In this document: positions 5,834 through 6,650 of the stretch, piece after piece | How positions within the stretch are numbered: the first letter of the stretch is position 1 | How the letters are laid out: each line of letters begins with the position of its first letter | From: a bacterium | GTDB lineage: Bacteria > SZUA-79 > Acidulodesulfobacterales > Acidulodesulfobacteraceae | NCBI GenBank assembly: GCA_021794335.1 | Contig: JAJYQZ010000094.1 | Location: 1-6,650, forward strand | Direction: 5' to 3' | DNA: 6,650 nucleotides | Notes under the pieces: model-generated | Told to the model about the DNA's origin: nothing | The model's input: the letters and a program-made list of their open reading frames with translations, nothing else | The model's database searches: none | Translations under genes and position numbers: made by a program

Positions 5834-6650
5834 TTATTCGGGGTAAACGTCTCTCAATGAACCGGCTTTAGCCATAACCTTATGCGCAAAGATAAAGCCT
5901 CCCCAAAATATAACAAATAATATCGCAATAATTGCGCCAATTTCGGAAAAGCTTAATTTTGCAACCGCTTCCCAAACTCCTTTTTTATAGCCCAATTCTA
6001 AAGCCGCCACCTGAAGCCACTCGATTGTTCCAATTATCAAGGCAAGAAAAATAGATAAACTTGTAATGGAGATGTTATAGCGAATCTTCTCGGCAGGGCT
6101 TACAAATGCCCATTTATAAGCAAAAAGCATGACCACTCCATCGGTCGAATCCAAAAACATCATTCCGGAAGCAAATAGAAAAGGTAAAATTAACACAACT
6201 AAAATAGGTTTACCGTTTAAAGCTGCCGAAACTGTTATGCCTAAAAGCAATATCTCGGTAGCGGTATCGAAACCTAATCCGAATAAAAATCCTATTGGAT
6301 ACATTTGATAACTTGATTTTATCGAGTTATAAAACCTTTTAAAATACTTGTTCATAAACCCTAACTTTGACATTTCATTATCGATGTCCTTATCGGGCTT
6401 CTTTTTTGCCGTTATATCGTTATAAGCCCTTACAATGCTTATTAAAACCGCAATATTCATTATGGCGATAATATATAAAAAAGTGGCAGAAATACTGGTG
6501 CCTATAACCGCCCCTATATGCCCCAGCCAATTTACATTTTTGGACATAAAGGAAGCGGAAAGCACAACTCCTACCGCCATCCCCAGAACGACAGTCGAAT
6601 GCCCCATTGAAAAGAAAAACCCGGTTCCTATCTGTTTTTTACCGTCGTTT
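5834..6650 (-). CDS. NiCoT-family nickel/cobalt permease, 5' end outside window
   Basis: This integral membrane secondary transporter of the HoxN/NixA/NhlF family (NicO superfamily) imports Ni2+ and/or Co2+, typically for hydrogenase, urease or cobalamin. The frame is open to the right edge, so ATG 6607 is internal: the codons before it read KKQIGTGFFFS, completing the conserved box GFFFSMGHSTVV. Other signatures, counted from Met 6607, are LGFDTATEI (111-119) and the long box LFASGMMFLDSTDGVVM (144-160) with AYKWAF and KIRYNISITSLSIF after it. About seven hydrophobic segments are visible, with a hydrophilic loop at about 62-105. The missing N-terminus should hold the metal-selecting H-x4-D-H helix, so Ni versus Co preference cannot be judged. 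The stop is at 5834. No convincing terminator follows; a CGAATA/TATTCG hairpin across the stop (5820-5840) has no U-tract. Confidence 0.95.
   Translation of the reverse strand, partial: NDGKKQIGTGFFFSMGHSTVVLGMAVGVVLSASFMSKNVNWLGHIGAVIGTSISATFLYIIAIMNIAVLISIVRAYNDITAKKKPDKDIDNEMSKLGFMNKYFKRFYNSIKSSYQMYPIGFLFGLGFDTATEILLLGITVSAALNGKPILVVLILPFLFASGMMFLDSTDGVVMLFAYKWAFVSPAEKIRYNISITSLSIFLALIIGTIEWLQVAALELGYKKGVWEAVAKLSFSEIGAIIAILFVIFWGGFIFAHKVMAKAGSLRDVYPE

Noticed and set aside
5820..5840. CGAATA/TATTCG hairpin across the permease stop as a terminator
   Set aside because: The 6-bp AT-rich stem has a 9-nt loop and no U-tract on the minus strand.

Overview
This is an AT-rich bacterial chromosomal window. 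It carries housekeeping genes and a short accessory segment. Bacterial signals include an A/G-rich Shine-Dalgarno before the DsrE-like gene, TATAAT-type -10 boxes and one clear intrinsic terminator. The gene content (DsrE-like sulfur-relay protein, NiCoT nickel/cobalt permease, archaeal/eukaryote-flavoured HisRS) would fit an anaerobic or chemolithotrophic sulfur/hydrogen-metabolising bacterium. The lineage cannot be fixed from the sequence alone.

Left part (1-2049, all minus strand): a DsrE/DsrF-like small protein is transcribed towards a strong terminator hairpin (1582-1614). Next come hisS (histidyl-tRNA synthetase) and, 13 nt later, the N-terminus of a HAD-superfamily hydrolase that leaves the window. 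hisS starts only 37 nt past the end of the terminator U-tract. A perfect 14-bp tandem duplication (1641-1668) lies between the DsrE-like gene and that terminator.

Middle (2050-5346): an AT-rich divergent spacer with a good plus-strand promoter candidate leads into a 708-residue Eco57I/TaqI-type N6-adenine DNA methyltransferase. Converging on it from the minus strand, 63 nt away, is a gene split into two overlapping frames. Restoring one T in a short T run rejoins them as a 277-residue protein. By position and size this is the likely cognate restriction endonuclease, so the picture is a type II restriction-modification locus with an intact methylase and a frameshifted nuclease.

Right part (5347-6650): the gene-free spacer 5347-5833 contains a 208-bp element bounded by a perfect 19-bp inverted repeat (5572-5590 / 5761-5779). 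It encloses a strong hairpin and a REP-like palindrome, so it looks like a MITE, a small non-autonomous transposable element. Beyond it, on the minus strand, is the C-terminal part of a NiCoT-family nickel/cobalt permease whose start lies outside the window.

The genes do not form one pathway. hisS plus HAD look like an operon, the methylase/nuclease pair is one unit, and the DsrE-like and NiCoT genes are separate neighbours. The points most worth attention are the broken nuclease beside an intact methylase and the structured inverted-repeat element.
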